A stretch of DNA of 6,548 nt from Gammaproteobacteria bacterium (GTDB taxonomy: Bacteria > Pseudomonadota > Gammaproteobacteria > Arenicellales > Arenicellaceae), in NCBI GenBank assembly GCA_030426005.1, contig JAUHZM010000174.1, positions 1-6,548 of the forward strand, read 5' to 3'. Numbering within the stretch: position 1 is the stretch's first letter; the number at the start of each line of letters is the position of its first letter. The notes under the pieces are model-generated. The model ran no database searches. It saw nothing but the letters and a program-made list of their open reading frames with translations, and had not been told where the DNA came from. Shown in pieces: positions 5,591-6,548 of this stretch. Position numbers and translations under genes: made by a program.

Positions 5591-6548
5591 TCACATGAGC
5601 ATGATGTAGACTAAAATCATGGCGGCTATCCAGGCCGTTTCGGTGACAAGCACGAGAATCGGCTTAAGCCCGACATGTAAGAGTTGACGAAGATTACTCT
5701 TCATGCCAATTGCTGCAATCGCCATCACTAACGCTAAACGTGATACGTCACTGGCGCCGTTGACCACAGGCTGTGGCAAAGTCAGCGCACTATTAAGTAC
5801 CATAAGCATAACAAAAGCGACCAGGAACCAAGGAAGAAGCGGCACTTTTTGAGTTTTGGCACTCTGTTTGCGAACCTTCAGCAGCGTCACAAAAATAATT
5901 ACAACGGGCACCAAATAGCTCACTCTGACCAATTTCGTGAGTGTAGAAAGATCGCCTGTTTCAGCCGATACCGAATATCCGGCGCCGACAACTTGGGCTA
6001 CGTCGTGGATAGTGCCGCCGAGAAATAGGCTAGTGTCCGATGTCGATAGGCTCAGTTTGGCTGCGATGATGGGGTATAGAATCATTGCCAGAGTCGACAT
6101 CAAGGTCACGCCGATCACAGTTAATAATGTATCGCGTTCGCGCTCGGGGTAGTTAGGCAGAACAGAAGAAATTGCCAACGCGGCGGATGCGCCACAAATT
6201 CCGACTGCGCCGCCACTCAGTGCACCAAAATATCGTGACATGCCGGCCAATCGGCTGATAGTTAAACCGAGCAATATAGTTGAGCACACAGCAAGCGCAA
6301 GCAGTAAGCAAGCTTGCCAGCCCAAAGCGACTAAGTCGGATAAGGCAACGCGTAAGCCGATCAGTGCCACGCCGGCTTTGAGTATATGGCTGGCCGCAAA
6401 GTCGATGCCACACTGGCATTTAGTCTCTTCGTATAAAAACGAAACCGCAATGCCGAGTAACAATGCGAGTAGCATGACTGGCGTGGCGTAATGCTCACTC
6501 AGAAACATCGCAGCCAATCCCGTGATGCCGACCACGCCGAGGCCTGGG
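5591..6548 (-). CDS. YeiH-family (UPF0324) membrane protein, putative sulfate exporter; 5' end beyond window
   Basis: This is a very hydrophobic inner-membrane protein with about nine or ten membrane segments visible. The family signatures are present: LKAGVALIGLRV, then SGGAVGICGASAAL (about 6190-6230), LGGTIHDVAQVVGAGY (about 5965-6015) and AIAAIGMKSNLRQL near the end. Members are annotated as putative sulfate exporters, but the transported substrate is poorly established. A GTG at 6533-6535 could be read as a start, but the frame stays open to the window edge. The residues before it (PGLG) fit the first membrane segment of the family, so the true start almost certainly lies outside. A CxC pair (KCQCG) sits in the loop after the second visible segment. 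The gene is convergent with the methyltransferase gene; its promoter is not in the window. Confidence 0.9.
   Translation of the reverse strand, partial: PGLGVVGITGLAAMFLSEHYATPVMLLALLLGIAVSFLYEETKCQCGIDFAASHILKAGVALIGLRVALSDLVALGWQACLLLALAVCSTILLGLTISRLAGMSRYFGALSGGAVGICGASAALAISSVLPNYPERERDTLLTVIGVTLMSTLAMILYPIIAAKLSLSTSDTSLFLGGTIHDVAQVVGAGYSVSAETGDLSTLTKLVRVSYLVPVVIIFVTLLKVRKQSAKTQKVPLLPWFLVAFVMLMVLNSALTLPQPVVNGASDVSRLALVMAIAAIGMKSNLRQLLHVGLKPILVLVTETAWIAAMILVYIMLM

Noticed and set aside
1..6548. Mobile elements, CRISPR arrays, toxin-antitoxin or phage-defence genes
   Set aside because: None of the proteins or repeats in the window supports these; all intact genes belong to ordinary chromosomal families.

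Overview
The window looks like chromosomal DNA of a gammaproteobacterium, probably a free-living or marine one. The BtuB, IbpA-type Hsp20 and CobO/BtuR proteins resemble their enterobacterial counterparts, but the gene order is not that of E. coli. Every open frame that matters is intact, gene spacing is tight, and there is no transposase, integrase, phage gene, CRISPR array, tRNA or rRNA.

Region 1 (1-2640, minus strand) is a vitamin B12 uptake and activation unit. A near-consensus sigma-70 promoter (2595-2622) drives a leader that holds a cobalamin riboswitch aptamer (about 2455-2588). The leader ends in a hairpin that masks the btuB ribosome binding site (2275-2303). btuB (447-2264) encodes the TonB-dependent outer-membrane corrinoid receptor. 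After 33 nt comes cobO/btuR (from 413, running off the left edge), the ATP:corrinoid adenosyltransferase. The two genes should be co-transcribed and repressed when adenosylcobalamin is plentiful. A perfect 11-bp inverted repeat (395-431) sits in the btuB-cobO junction, with the first possible cobO start codon in its loop.

Region 2 (2664-3362, minus strand) is a self-contained heat-shock unit. A sigma-32-like promoter (3334-3362) is followed by a long 5' leader, an ibpA-like small heat-shock protein gene (2744-3211) and a strong intrinsic terminator (2667-2701). The terminator ends about 45 bp before the btuB promoter and insulates the two units.

Region 3 (3533-5586, plus strand) holds a short-chain dehydrogenase/reductase of the C-factor (CsgA-like) group. 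It is followed by an RsmB/NOP-family RNA cytosine-C5 methyltransferase, which may have its own extended -10 promoter. Region 4 (5591-6548, minus strand) is most of a YeiH-family (UPF0324) multi-pass membrane protein, annotated elsewhere as a putative sulfate exporter; its N-terminus lies beyond the right edge. Its stop codon is only 4 bp from that of the methyltransferase, in convergent orientation.

I found no new multi-gene system. The observations most worth following are in RNA: the hairpin around the cobO start, the layered expression platform of the B12 riboswitch, and a possible RNA thermometer in the hsp20 leader.
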